64,000 nt of DNA, from contig NZ_BMQF01000003.1 of NCBI RefSeq assembly GCF_014647975.1, positions 1 to 64,000 of the forward strand, read 5' to 3'. The notes under the pieces are model-generated. The model did not search any database and was not told where the DNA came from. It saw only the letters and a list, made by a program, of their open reading frames with translations. The DNA is from Streptomyces fumigatiscleroticus (GTDB taxonomy: Bacteria > Actinomycetota > Actinomycetes > Streptomycetales > Streptomycetaceae). Of this stretch, positions 41,315-50,397 are shown one piece after another. Positions within the stretch are counted from its first letter, which is position 1; each line of letters opens with the position of its first letter. A program made the position numbers and the translations under genes.

Positions 41315-43057
41315 GTGCCGATCGTGGCTCAGAGCACCGAGACCACCGACTGGGTCTCCCGTTTCGCGGATGAGGTCATCGAGGAGTCGGAGCGTCGGGC
41401 CCCGGGCAAACCGGTCGTCGTCGCGTCCGGGCTGTCGCCGTCCGGCCCCATCCACCTGGGCAATCTGCGCGAGGTCATGACCCCGCACCTGGTGGCCGAC
41501 GAGATCCGCCGCCGCGGGTACCAGGTGCGGCACCTGATCTCCTGGGACGACTACGACCGCTACCGCAAGGTGCCGGCCGGGGTCGACGGGGTGGACGAGT
41601 CGTGGGCCGAGCACATCGGCAAGCCGCTGACCTCGGTGCCGGCCCCGAAGGGCTCGTCGTACCCGAACTGGGCCGAGCACTTCAAGGCCGCGATGATCGC
41701 CTCGCTGGCCGAGCTGGGCGTGGAGTTCGACGGGATCAGCCAGACCGAGCAGTACACCTCGGGCGTGTACCGGGACCAGATCCTGCACGCCATGAAGCAC
41801 CGCGGCGAGATCGACGCGATCCTCGCCCAGTACCGGACCAAGCCGAAGCCGGCCAAGAAGCAGCAGCAGAAGCCGGTCGACGAGGCCGAGCTGGAGGCCG
41901 AGGAGGGCTCCGGCGCCGCCGCCGAGGACGACGGCAGCTCCGGCTCCGCCGGGTACTTCCCGTACAAGCCCTACTGCGGCGACTGCGGCAAGGACCTCAC
42001 CACCGTCACCGCCTACGACGACGACTCCACCGAGCTGACGTACACCTGCACCGCGTGCGGCTTCTCCGAGACCGTGCGGCTGAGCGAGTTCAACCGGGGC
42101 AAGCTGGTCTGGAAGGTCGACTGGCCGATGCGCTGGGCCTACGAGGGCGTCGTCTTCGAGCCCAGCGGTGTCGACCACTCCTCGCCGGGGTCGTCGTTCC
42201 AGGTCGGCGGGCAGATCGTCGGAATCTTCGGCGGCAAGCAGCCGATCGGCCCCATGTACGCCTTCGTCGGCATCAGCGGCATGGCCAAGATGTCGTCCTC
42301 GCGCGGCGGCGTGCCCACGCCCGCCGACGCGCTGAAGATCATGGAGCCGCAGCTGCTGCGCTGGCTCTACGCCCGCCGCCGGCCCAACCAGTCCTTCAAG
42401 ATCGCCTTCGACCAGGAGATCCAGCGGCTCTACGACGAGTGGGACCGTCTGGACGCCAAGGTCGCCGACGGCTCCGCCCTCCCGGCCGACGTCGCCGCGC
42501 ACTCGCGTGCCGTGCGGACGGCCGGCGGTGAGCTGCCGAAGACCGCCCGCCCGCTGCCGTACCGGACGCTGGCCTCGGTCGCCGACATCACCGCCGGCCA
42601 CCAGGACCAGGCCCTGCGGATCCTGTCCGAGCTGGACCCGGAGCACCCGCTGACCTCCCTGGACGAGGCACGGCCGCGGTACGACAAGGCCGAGGCGTGG
42701 ATCAACACCCACGTCCCCGCCGACCAGCGCACCATCGTCCGTGACGAGCCCGACGCCGAGCTGCTGGCCTCGCTCGACGAGCAGGCCCGGCAGTCGCTGC
42801 GGCTGCTGCTCGACGGACTGGCCGAGCACTGGTCGCTGGACGGGCTGACCCACCTCGTCTACGGCGTGCCCAAGGTCCAGGCCGGGTTCTCCGCGGACGC
42901 CACGCCCAAGGAGCTGCCGCCGGAGATCAAGACCGCCCAGCGGAGCTTCTTCGCGCTCCTGTACCACCTGCTCGTCGGCCGCGACACCGGCCCGCGCCTG
43001 CCCACGCTGCTGCTCGCGGTGGGTCAGGACCGGGTGCGCAAGCTGCTCGGGGAGTAG
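41315..43057 (+). CDS. lysS: lysyl-tRNA synthetase, class I
   Basis: A 580-aa class I LysRS, the archaeal-type enzyme found in Streptomyces and a few other bacteria. Its HIGH-like motif is [19 protein letters not shown] near residues 36-54, and the KMSKS-like motif is [12 protein letters not shown] zinc ribbon ([15 protein letters not shown]) lies between, preceded by a charged insert with acidic and Gln/Lys runs (about residues 175-215). GTG 41315 has GCAGAGGACGT upstream; GTG 41324 is an alternative. The 165-bp gap to argS holds both promoters. A strong terminator follows the gene. Confidence 0.95.
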   Translation: MPIVAQSTETTDWVSRFADEVIEESERRAPGKPVVVASGLSPSGPIHLGNLREVMTPHLVADEIRRRGYQVRHLISWDDYDRYRKVPAGVDGVDESWAEHIGKPLTSVPAPKGSSYPNWAEHFKAAMIASLAELGVEFDGISQTEQYTSGVYRDQILHAMKHRGEIDAILAQYRTKPKPAKKQQQKPVDEAELEAEEGSGAAAEDDGSSGSAGYFPYKPYCGDCGKDLTTVTAYDDDSTELTYTCTACGFSETVRLSEFNRGKLVWKVDWPMRWAYEGVVFEPSGVDHSSPGSSFQVGGQIVGIFGGKQPIGPMYAFVGISGMAKMSSSRGGVPTPADALKIMEPQLLRWLYARRRPNQSFKIAFDQEIQRLYDEWDRLDAKVADGSALPADVAAHSRAVRTAGGELPKTARPLPYRTLASVADITAGHQDQALRILSELDPEHPLTSLDEARPRYDKAEAWINTHVPADQRTIVRDEPDAELLASLDEQARQSLRLLLDGLAEHWSLDGLTHLVYGVPKVQAGFSADATPKELPPEIKTAQRSFFALLYHLLVGRDTGPRLPTLLLAVGQDRVRKLLGE

Positions 43058-43070
43058 CGGCACCGAGAAG

Positions 43071-43107
43071 AGGGGGCGCCCGGCGGATACCGCCGGGCGC
43101 CCCCTTT
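43071..43107. terminator. terminator hairpin after lysS
   Basis: A perfect 16-bp stem (43071-43086 with 43090-43105) around an ATA loop, ending CCCCTTT. Immediately after it lie three imperfect tandem copies of a GTGGTGCGCGTTCC unit (about 43112-43160). Confidence 0.88.
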
Positions 43108-43171
43108 CCGTGTGCGCGTTCCTGTGGTGCGCGTTCCCGTGGTGCGCGTTCTCGCGGTGCGCGGGCGTCGC

Positions 43172-44557
43172 CTACGCGATGTGGTCCTCCTCCAGCTCCG
43201 CGTTGAAGCGGTTGGAGAAGCGGGTCACCATGCGCTTGGCCTCCCCGTCCTGGAGGGAGATGCCGTACGTCGCCTCCACACCGTCGGCGAACTCGCGCGG
43301 CGTGGGCAGGCTGCCGTTGATCGACTGCCGGAAGACCAGGTAGTAGTCCTCCTCGCCCGGCTCCGGCGCGCCGCCGCCGTCCCCCAGCTCGCGGGTGCGG
43401 TTCGGGCCGGCCGGGATGGGGAAGCTGCCGGTCTCCTCCGGGGGGAACTCCTGGGCGGGCGGCTCCTCGTCGTGCTGCTGGTGCTGCCGGCGGTACCGCT
43501 CGGCCTCCTGCTGCTCCGCCTCCCACAGGGCGTACTGCTCAGGGTCGTACGTGGGGTCGTAGTCGCCGTGGTACTCGACCTGCTGCGGGGGCCGGAACCA
43601 GGGGCTCTCCTCGGGCTCCGGCTCGAACTCGGGCTCGGGTTCGGGCCGCGGCGCCGCGGGCTGCTGTCCCGGAGCGGTGCGCTGCCCGGGAGCGGGCTGC
43701 TGTCCGGGGGCGGGAGTGCCGGCCGGCTCGTGGGGCTGCTCGCCCCGCGCGGCCGGCCCGTCCGCCCGGGCGGCGAGGGCGGCACGGCCGTCCACCGGCA
43801 CGCCGGCCGGCGGCGCGGCGTCCAGCGCCTGCTGCGGGGACGGCGGGGGCGGCGGGATCAGCACCGGTTCGACGCCCGCCGCGGCCAGGCCGGCCGGGGC
43901 GGTCTCGGCCAGCGGCACGCCGTAGCGGGCCAGGCGCAGCGGCATCAGGGACTCCACCGGGGCCTTGCGGCGCCAGGCACGGCCGAAGCGGGAGCGCAGC
44001 CGTGCCTGGTAGACCAGGCGTTCCTGCTCCAGCTTGATGACCTGTTCGTAGGAGCGCAGCTCCCACAGCTTCATGCGGCGCCAGAGCAGGAAGGTGGGGA
44101 CGGGGGAGAGCAGCCAGCGGGTGAGGCGGACGCCCTCCATGTGCTTGTCGGCGGTGATGTCGGCGATCCGGCCGATGGCGTGCCGGGCGGCCTCCACGGC
44201 GACCACGAACAGCACCGGGATCACCGCGTGCATGCCCACGCCGAGCGGGTCGGGCCAGGCCGCCGCGCCGTTGAAGGCGATGGTCGCCGCGGTCAGCAGC
44301 CAGGCCGTCTGGCGCAGCAGCGGGAAGGGGATGCGGATCCAGGTCAGCAGCAGGTCCAGGGCGAGCAGCACACAGATGCCCGCGTCGATGCCGATCGGGA
44401 AGACGTAACTGAAGTCCCCGAAGCCCTTCTTGACGGCCAGTTCGCGGACGGCCGCGTACGAGCCGGCGAAGCCGATGCCGGCGATGACGACGGCACCGGT
44501 GACGACCACGCCGATGAGAACCCGGTGCATCCGTGTCAGCTTCAGTGGCGCGGCCAC
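43172..44557 (-). CDS. DUF2637 membrane protein
   Basis: A 461-aa protein. The N-terminal DUF2637 membrane region has four or five helices (MHRVLIGVVVTGAVVIAGIGFAGSYAA, VFPIGIDAGICVLLALDLLLTWI, TAWLLTAATIAFNGAAAW, AVIPVLFVVAVEAARHAIG). A long cytosolic part follows, rich in Pro, Gln and Glu (residues about 240-380), ending in a helical domain (GVEATYGISLQDGEAKRMVTRFSNRFNAELEEDHIA). Function unknown; such proteins are common on actinobacterial mobile elements and chromosomes. GTG 44557 follows GGGAGGGGAGTACGG. Confidence 0.8.
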   Translation of the reverse strand: MAAPLKLTRMHRVLIGVVVTGAVVIAGIGFAGSYAAVRELAVKKGFGDFSYVFPIGIDAGICVLLALDLLLTWIRIPFPLLRQTAWLLTAATIAFNGAAAWPDPLGVGMHAVIPVLFVVAVEAARHAIGRIADITADKHMEGVRLTRWLLSPVPTFLLWRRMKLWELRSYEQVIKLEQERLVYQARLRSRFGRAWRRKAPVESLMPLRLARYGVPLAETAPAGLAAAGVEPVLIPPPPPSPQQALDAAPPAGVPVDGRAALAARADGPAARGEQPHEPAGTPAPGQQPAPGQRTAPGQQPAAPRPEPEPEFEPEPEESPWFRPPQQVEYHGDYDPTYDPEQYALWEAEQQEAERYRRQHQQHDEEPPAQEFPPEETGSFPIPAGPNRTRELGDGGGAPEPGEEDYYLVFRQSINGSLPTPREFADGVEATYGISLQDGEAKRMVTRFSNRFNAELEEDHIA

Positions 44558-44714
44558 CCGTACTCCCCTCCCATTGCGTGTTGTTGCGCGCAACAGAGTG
44601 GCACATGTGTACGGGAGATGCGTGAGCGGTAGGCGGGGAGCCCGGCCCGCCAAGGGTTCCGGGCTCCCACGGAAGGACCGGCTGAGCTGCGCTTCGCGGC
44701 TCCCGGTGTGACGG

Positions 44715-45602
44715 TCAGCTCTTCTTCGCCGACTCGGACGCGGACGCCGAGGCCGACTTCGAGGGTGACGCCGAGGCCCGCTTCGAGGCGGAAGCGGACG
44801 CCGACCCGGACGGTGCGGAGTCCGCCCCGCCGTCGCCGTTCGCCGCCGACACCGCGGCCACCGCCTCCTTGGCCGCCTTCTGCGCCGCCTTCGCCAGATC
44901 GTCGGCGTCCGGCGTCTTGTCCCCGGCCAGGCCCGCGCCGTTGTAGTCGAGGGTGACGACCACGTTCTCGACGCGCGCCACCACCGTCTGCTGCTTGAAG
45001 GCGCCTTCCTTCTTCTTCAGGTCGTAACGCACCGCCGTCGCCTCGTCGCCCGCCCCGGTGACCGGCTCCGACTTCACGTTCTTCGCGCCCTCGACCGCCT
45101 GCGCGTCCTGGACCTGCTTCGCGTAGTACTCGTGCGCCAGCTCGTCGCCCTCGCCGCGCGTCACGTCCGACTCGAAGCGCAGCAGGGAGACGTTGAGCCA
45201 GCGGAACTGCGAGCCCTTGACGCCGTTGTTGTCCAGGCTGCTCCAGGAGCAGCTGCCGCGGGTCGACGTGTCCTGCGACGTGCCTTCCTTCCCGGACTTG
45301 CCCGCCTCGGGCACCAGGTCCTCCAGCGTCTTCTTCGACAGCACCGCACACGGCTGCGGCAGCTGCCGGTACGCCGCCGCCTGCACCGTCGCAGACGCGC
45401 TCGCGGACGCCGACGCCGACGCCGACGCGGCCGAGTCCTTGCCCCCGCCGTCCCCGGAGCCGGAGTCCGAGGAGCAGCCGGCGGCCAGCAGCGTCACCGG
45501 GACGGCGGCCGCGCAGACAAGGACGCGGTGGAGGAGCTTCGCTCGCTGGTCACGCTGGCGCTGGTCTCGCTGTGCTGGTCGCTCCATGGCTCCTTCACTC
45601 AT
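44715..45602 (-). CDS. DUF3558-like lipoprotein, copy 1
   Basis: A 295-aa exported lipoprotein. The signal segment LLHRVLVCAAAVPVTLLAAGC has a lipobox at Cys 43. A Ser/Ala repeat follows (about residues 60-72), then a domain opening with YRQLPQPCAVLSKKTLEDLVPEA and containing GSCSWSSLDNN, paired cysteines as in DUF3558 proteins. The tail is Ser/Ala/Lys rich. ATG 45602 or ATG 45587 (MERPAQR) may be the start. It sits in tandem with a related lipoprotein gene upstream and probably shares an envelope role. Confidence 0.78.
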   Translation of the reverse strand: MSEGAMERPAQRDQRQRDQRAKLLHRVLVCAAAVPVTLLAAGCSSDSGSGDGGGKDSAASASASASASASATVQAAAYRQLPQPCAVLSKKTLEDLVPEAGKSGKEGTSQDTSTRGSCSWSSLDNNGVKGSQFRWLNVSLLRFESDVTRGEGDELAHEYYAKQVQDAQAVEGAKNVKSEPVTGAGDEATAVRYDLKKKEGAFKQQTVVARVENVVVTLDYNGAGLAGDKTPDADDLAKAAQKAAKEAVAAVSAANGDGGADSAPSGSASASASKRASASPSKSASASASESAKKS

Positions 45603-45711
45603 GACACTCGTGGTTCCCCTGCGTCAGGAACGGGTCCGGGGGGCCACGGTACGCGGTGAGGCAGCCGCGCGGTCCCGCTTCACGAGCATCGCGCACGGCC
45701 ACGGACGGGAG

Positions 45712-46590
45712 TCAGCCGCTCAGCGAGCCGGCCAGCCGGGAGGCCAGTTTTTGCGCCCTGTCCTGCAATGTCTTGCTGTCCGGGACCACGCCGACCGTCG
45801 CCGGCTGCTCCTCGTACTGGACGGTCACGATGACGTTCGACGTGCGGAACACCACAGTCACCGTGCGCTGCACGGCCGTCGAGCCGGAGCTGCTCACCTC
45901 GTCGTCGAGGAACGCCTCGTCGCCCAGACCGTCCAGCGTGCGCGGCTCGAGGTCGGGCGGGGTGGCACTGACGGACGGGCTCGCCGAGGCGTCGGCGGAG
46001 GAGGACGCCGACGCGGAGGCCGACGACGACGGTGCGGAACCGGGGCGGCCGGAGGCTGTGCCGGACCCGGACGGCGTGGCCGACGCGGTGCCGGAACCCG
46101 TGCCGGAACCCGTGCCGGACTCCGTCTCCGAGCCGGTCGGTTCGGGCAGGTCGGCCGCTTCCTGCTTGGTCGCGAACAGCTGCTCGGCCTGGCTGTCGTC
46201 GCTGACCGCGTTGTCGTACGAGACCACCCGCTCCAGATCGACGAGCAGGTGGTCGGTGGCCTCGGTGGACTCCACCGTCCAGCGGCAGCCGACCTTGCGG
46301 TCGGTGTCGTACGTGAGGGTCGCCTCGCCCGCGTACGCCTTCTCCCGCTGCTCCTCGTCGGTGATCTGCCGGATGCCGGGCAGCAGCGAGTCGAGCGTGT
46401 CGTGGCCGACCGCGCCGCAGGGTTCCGGGAGCGTGCGGTACTTGCCCGGCTGGGCCGCCGCCGTCGCCGTACCGGAGTCGCCCGGGTTGGCGTCGTCCGC
46501 CGTGCCGGTGTCGCCGGAGCCGCCGGTGCAGCCGGCCAGCAGCGCCGCGAGGAGGGCGGCGACGCCGGGTACGTAGGCTCTCCGCTGCAC
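45712..46590 (-). CDS. DUF3558-like lipoprotein, copy 2
   Basis: A 292-aa exported lipoprotein. The short signal peptide RRAYVPGVAALLAALLAGC has a lipobox at Cys 21. A domain follows with YRTLPEPCGAVGHDTLDSLLPG and KVGCRWTVESTEATDHLLVDL, the same cysteine layout as copy 1. A Ser/Gly/Thr/Ala linker (about residues 155-205) and a C-terminal block (VQRTVTVVFRTSNVIVTVQYEEQP) that parallels copy 1 (VENVVVTLDYNG) complete it. GTG 46590 follows GAGAGGAGCCTCACC. The pair looks like an old tandem duplication. Confidence 0.78.
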   Translation of the reverse strand: MQRRAYVPGVAALLAALLAGCTGGSGDTGTADDANPGDSGTATAAAQPGKYRTLPEPCGAVGHDTLDSLLPGIRQITDEEQREKAYAGEATLTYDTDRKVGCRWTVESTEATDHLLVDLERVVSYDNAVSDDSQAEQLFATKQEAADLPEPTGSETESGTGSGTGSGTASATPSGSGTASGRPGSAPSSSASASASSSADASASPSVSATPPDLEPRTLDGLGDEAFLDDEVSSSGSTAVQRTVTVVFRTSNVIVTVQYEEQPATVGVVPDSKTLQDRAQKLASRLAGSLSG

Positions 46591-46797
46591 GGTGAGGCTC
46601 CTCTCGACGGTGGCCGTCTGGGTCGGTCCTTCAGTGTCCCCGCTGGTTAATCGCTTGCCGCACCGGGGCGTCCGCTGGAGACAATGTGTATCGCACGCAC
46701 TGCCGTGGACGCCGGTCCGCTGTCCCTTTTCGTTGACCCCGGCGCCGTTTTTCCGATGTGCTGCTGTTTATGTAATTTCCGGGGGAATGAGGACGAT

Positions 46798-47991
46798 ATG
46801 TCGTACGTGGAAGTGCCGGGCGCGAAGGTGCCCATCCGTCTGTGGACCGACCCGGCCACGGTGGAGGACGTCGCGATGCGGCAGCTCCAGAACGTCGCGA
46901 CGCTGCCGTGGATCAAGGGCCTGGCGGTGATGCCCGACGTCCACTACGGCAAGGGGGCCACGGTCGGCTCGGTCATCGCCATGCGGGGCGCGGTCTGCCC
47001 GGCCGCGGTCGGCGTGGACATCGGCTGCGGGATGTCGGCGGTGAAGACGTCCCTGACGGCCAACGACCTCCCGGGCGATCTCTCCCGGCTGCGCTCGAAG
47101 ATCGAGCAGGCGATTCCGGTGGGGCGGGGGATGCACGACGACCCCGTCGACCCCGGGCGGATGCACGGGTTCGCGACCGCGGGCTGGGACGACTTCTGGG
47201 GGCGGTTCGGCGGGATCGCCGAAGCGGTCAGGTTCCGTCAGGAACGTGCCACGAAGCAGATGGGCACGCTCGGATCCGGAAATCACTTCGTCGAGGTGTG
47301 CACGGACACGGAAGGTTCCGTCTGGCTGATGCTGCACTCCGGTTCCCGCAACATCGGCAAGGAACTCGCCGAGTTCCACATCGGCGTGGCCCAGAAGCTC
47401 CCGCACAACCAGGGCCTGGTCGACCGCGACCTCGCCGTCTTCGTCTCGGACACCCCGCAGATGGCGGCCTACCGCAACGACCTGTTCTGGGCGCAGGAGT
47501 ACGCCAGGTACAACCGCACGATCATGATGGCGCTCCTGAAGGACGTGATCCGCAAGGAGTTCAAGAAGGCCAGGCCCACCTTCGAACCGGAGATCAGCGC
47601 CCACCACAACTACGTGGCCGAGGAGCGCTACGACGGGATGGACCTCCTCGTCACCCGCAAGGGCGCCATCCGCGCGGGCTCCGGGGACTACGGGATCATC
47701 CCCGGCTCCATGGGCACCGGCTCGTACATCGTGAAGGGCCTCGGCAACGAGAAGTCCTTCAACTCCGCGTCGCACGGCGCCGGCCGGCGCATGAGCCGCA
47801 ACGCCGCCAAGCGCCGCTTCTCCACCAAGGACCTGGAGGAGCAGACGCGAGGCGTGGAGTGCCGCAAGGACTCCGGCGTGGTGGACGAGATCCCCGGCGC
47901 CTACAAGCCGATCGAGCAGGTCATCGACCAGCAGCGGGACCTGGTGGAGGTCGTCGCGAAGCTGAAGCAGGTCGTCTGCGTCAAGGGCTGA
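46798..47991 (+). CDS. rtcB: RtcB RNA ligase
   Basis: A 397-aa 3'-phosphate RNA ligase of the RtcB type. VGVDIGCGMSAV gives the Mn ligands Asp74 and Cys77, SGNHFVEV a His ligand, ISAHHNYV another, and SASHGAGRRMSR holds His326, the expected GMP-linked residue. RtcB heals and joins RNA ends using GTP. No archease gene is adjacent. ATG 46798 follows GAATGAGGACGAT; in-frame ATGs at 46684 and 46756 lack the conserved N-terminus. Its upstream region (46591-46797) is AT-richer than average and probably holds the promoter. Confidence 0.93.
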   Translation: MSYVEVPGAKVPIRLWTDPATVEDVAMRQLQNVATLPWIKGLAVMPDVHYGKGATVGSVIAMRGAVCPAAVGVDIGCGMSAVKTSLTANDLPGDLSRLRSKIEQAIPVGRGMHDDPVDPGRMHGFATAGWDDFWGRFGGIAEAVRFRQERATKQMGTLGSGNHFVEVCTDTEGSVWLMLHSGSRNIGKELAEFHIGVAQKLPHNQGLVDRDLAVFVSDTPQMAAYRNDLFWAQEYARYNRTIMMALLKDVIRKEFKKARPTFEPEISAHHNYVAEERYDGMDLLVTRKGAIRAGSGDYGIIPGSMGTGSYIVKGLGNEKSFNSASHGAGRRMSRNAAKRRFSTKDLEEQTRGVECRKDSGVVDEIPGAYKPIEQVIDQQRDLVEVVAKLKQVVCVKG

Positions 47992-48016
47992 CGCGGCGCC
48001 GGGCCGACGCGGCGCG

Positions 48017-48793
48017 TCACCGTTCCCGGTGCACCTTGGTGTTCGACGCCTGGGCGCGGGGACGGACGATCAGCAGGTCGATGTTGACGTGGGCGGGGCG
48101 GGTCACCGCCCACGTGATGGTGTCGGCGACGTCGTCGGCGGTCAGGGGCTCGGCCACCCCCTCGTAGACCTTGGCGGCCTTCTCCGCGTCGCCGCCGAAG
48201 CGGGTGAGGGCGAACTCGTCCGTCTTCACCATGCCGGGCGCGATCTCGATCACGCGGACCGGCCGGCCGACGATCTCCAGCCGGAGGGTCTCGGCGAGGA
48301 CGTGGGCGCCGTGCTTGGCGGCCACATAGCCCGCGCCGCCCTCGTAGGTGGCGTGGCCCGCGGTCGAGGACACGACCACGACCGTGCCGTCGCCGCTCGC
48401 CTCCAGCTTGGGCAGCAGGGCCTGGGTGAGGTTGAGGGTGCCGATGACGTTCGTCTCGTACATCCGGCGCCAGTCGGCCGGGTCGCCGGTGGCGACCGGA
48501 TCGGCGCCCAGCGCGCCGCCCGCGTTGTTGACGAGGACGCCGACGGTCTTGAAGGCGGTGGCGAACTCGTCGACCGCGGCGCGGTCGGTGATGTCCAGCT
48601 GGTACGCCGTCGCCTGGTGACCGGCCGCGTTGATCTCCTCGGCGAGCGCCTCGATACGGTCCTTGCGGCGGGCGGTGAGGACCACGCGATAGCCGGCGGC
48701 GGCCAGCTGCCGGGCCGTGGCGGCGCCGATGCCGCTGCTCGCACCGGTGACGACGGCGATGCGGGAGGCGGCGGACGGTGCGGCGGTGGCCAT
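48017..48793 (-). CDS. short-chain dehydrogenase/reductase
   Basis: A 258-aa classical SDR. VVTGASSGIGAATARQL gives TGxxxGxG, LVNNAGGAL the NNAG motif, VVVVSSTAGHATYEGGAGYVAAKHG the Ser and Tyr-x-x-x-Lys catalytic residues, and PGMVKTDEF the C-terminal substrate loop. It is of the YdfG/serine dehydrogenase type and uses NADP; substrate unknown. ATG 48793 follows GAGGAGCAGCCC. It converges on rtcB with a 25-bp gap. Confidence 0.9.
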   Translation of the reverse strand: MATAAPSAASRIAVVTGASSGIGAATARQLAAAGYRVVLTARRKDRIEALAEEINAAGHQATAYQLDITDRAAVDEFATAFKTVGVLVNNAGGALGADPVATGDPADWRRMYETNVIGTLNLTQALLPKLEASGDGTVVVVSSTAGHATYEGGAGYVAAKHGAHVLAETLRLEIVGRPVRVIEIAPGMVKTDEFALTRFGGDAEKAAKVYEGVAEPLTADDVADTITWAVTRPAHVNIDLLIVRPRAQASNTKVHRER

Positions 48794-48903
48794 GGGCTGC
48801 TCCTCGGGTCGGTGCACCGGCGGGTGCGACGATCGGCTGCGGCCCAGGGTAGGCGACGGGGGCGGGCGCACGGCCGGGGTGTCCGAGGGGTGATCCACGA
48901 GGT

Positions 48904-48952
48904 GGTCCAGGGGTTGGTCCAGGGGTCGGTCCAGGGGTCGGTCCGGGGGGTC
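48904..48952. repeat. 12-bp tandem repeat (4 copies)
   Basis: Four tandem copies of GGTCCAGGGGTY, the last slightly changed (GGTCCGGGGGGTC), between the SDR gene start and the 3' end of the YnfA gene. They are non-coding in the annotated genes. Confidence 0.85.
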
Positions 48953-48957
48953 GGCCA

Positions 48958-49296
48958 TCAGCCGCCGTTGCGCGGCGCCCACATGATCACGGCCATTCCG
49001 GCGAGACAGATCAGCGCCCCCGCGAGGTCCCAGCGGTCCGGGCGGTAGCCGTCCGCGAGCGCGCCCCACAGGAGCGAGCCGGCGACGAAGATCCCGCCGT
49101 ACGCGGCGAGGATGCGGCCGAAGTGGGCGTCGGGCTGGAAGGTGGCGACGAAGCCGTACGCGCCGAGGGCGAGGACGCCGCCGGCCGCCCACAGCCAGCC
49201 GCGGTGCTCGCGCACGCCCTGCCAGACCAGCCAGGCGCCGCCGATCTCGAACAGGGCGGCGACGGCGAACAGGGCTGCGGAGCGGAGGACGGCCAT
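48958..49296 (-). CDS. YnfA-family small membrane protein
   Basis: A 112-aa protein of four membrane helices ([81 protein letters not shown]). [10 protein letters not shown] and the [14 protein letters not shown] core match the UPF0060/YnfA family, related to small multidrug-resistance transporters in size and topology. Transport activity unproven. Start ATG 49296. It is upstream of the SDR gene on the same strand. Confidence 0.9.
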   Translation of the reverse strand: MAVLRSAALFAVAALFEIGGAWLVWQGVREHRGWLWAAGGVLALGAYGFVATFQPDAHFGRILAAYGGIFVAGSLLWGALADGYRPDRWDLAGALICLAGMAVIMWAPRNGG

Positions 49297-49455
49297 GCGG
49301 GGAGCCTCGCACGGCCGGGTGGCGGTCCCGGTATCCGGTCCCGGTGTTCACCTGATGGACGGCGCCTGCGGCGCGCCCCGCGTGGGATACATCCGTACGA
49401 CCACGTCCGTACGGCCATGTCCGTGGGACCGGCGGCGGAGTGAGGAGTGGGCGAT

Positions 49456-50172
49456 ATGCGCGGAAACGGAAGCGGAACGCGAGGGCTCGCGGTGTGGGCG
49501 GCGGCCGCACTGACGGCCGCCGCAGCGGCTCCGGCGGCGGGGACCGCCCAGGCGGCCGGGACCGAAGGGACCACCGGAACTTTGGTGGCAGCGAGGACCG
49601 AGAGGGCCGAGAAGGCCGAGAGAGTCGAGAAGGCCGAGAGAGTCGAGAAGGCCGAGAGAGTCGAGAAGGCTGCTGGAGTCTCCGGTGACACCGGGGCTAC
49701 GAGGGTCGCTGGGGCCGCGGGTGCCGCCAGGGTCGCGGAGGCCGCGAGTGTCACCAGGGCCGCGGGGGCCGCCGGGGCTCCGGGTGTGCCGGAGGCCGAT
49801 CTCGCCTACCACGGGTTCGTCACCCTGGAGGACGGCCGGCTGGGCGTCTCCCTCACGCCGCGCAATCACGGCCCGTCCGCCGTACCGGACGCGACACTGC
49901 GGCTGCACTGGTCGGCGCCGCTCGCCGACGAGCAGACGCTGCCGGGTGCGTGTGCGCGCTCGGAGCCGCAGGCCGTGCTGTGCCGGATCGGCGCGCTGAA
50001 GGCGGACGGCATGGGCGCGGAGATCGGGCTGCGGGTGCTGCTGCGGGAGAAGCCCTCCGAGCTGGTGATGGAGATCGACACGGTGTGGAGCGGCGGAGTG
50101 GTGGACCAGAACCGGCTCAACGACCGGCAGCGGGTGCTGGTCCTGGAAACGGGGGACGAGTACGCCTTCTGA
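49456..50172 (+). CDS. secreted protein with ERVEKA repeats
   Basis: A 238-aa exported protein. The signal peptide has the hydrophobic run LAVWAAAALTAAAAAPAAGTAQA. A charged repeat of three 18-bp units (49615-49668, AERVEK each) follows, then an Ala/Gly-rich stretch and a C-terminal beta-rich domain (DLAYHGFVTLEDGRLGVSLTPRNHGPSAVPDATLRLHWSAP, VLCRIGALKADGMGAEIGLRVLLRE) resembling DUF11-like or conjugated-sheet domains; I cannot name the family. ATG 49456 is preferred over GTG 49447 because GTGAGGAG stands in good distance. Confidence 0.7.
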   Translation: MRGNGSGTRGLAVWAAAALTAAAAAPAAGTAQAAGTEGTTGTLVAARTERAEKAERVEKAERVEKAERVEKAAGVSGDTGATRVAGAAGAARVAEAASVTRAAGAAGAPGVPEADLAYHGFVTLEDGRLGVSLTPRNHGPSAVPDATLRLHWSAPLADEQTLPGACARSEPQAVLCRIGALKADGMGAEIGLRVLLREKPSELVMEIDTVWSGGVVDQNRLNDRQRVLVLETGDEYAF

Positions 50173-50345
50173 CCGCCCGCCGGGCCAGGACCGCCGGGCC
50201 AGGCCCGGGACGCCGGGACCGCCGAGCCGAGACCGCAGGTCCGGGCCGCGACAACCGCAGGCCCGGGCCGCCAGGACCGCAGTCCGGGCCGCCGGGACCG
50301 CAGGCCCGGACCGCCGGGACCGCCAGGGAATAACGCCGACAGGCG
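50173..50345. repeat. GC-rich degenerate repeat region
   Basis: Non-coding, built from degenerate copies of a GCCGGGACCGCAGGCCCGG-like motif (roughly 12-24 bp spacing). It separates the secreted-protein gene from the flavin oxidoreductase operon and has no clear open frame of its own. Confidence 0.6.
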
Positions 50346-50363
50346 GGCCGTTCCGGGGGTATA

Positions 50364-50377
50364 GTTGAACAGTCAAC
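50364..50377. promoter_or_regulatory. MarR-like palindrome before the flavin oxidoreductase operon
   Basis: GTTGAACAGTCAAC is a palindrome (GTTGA-N4-TCAAC) 20 bp before the ATG of the oxidoreductase, overlapping the likely transcription start region. Similar TTGA/TCAA palindromes are bound by MarR-family repressors. No MarR gene is in the window. Confidence 0.5.
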
Positions 50378-50397
50378 AACTTGGAGGTCGAGTGGCC

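Noticed and set aside
46684..46797. Longer N-terminus for RtcB
   Set aside because: The extra 38 residues include a CCC run and have no family match; ATG 46798 has a good ribosome site and the standard RtcB start.
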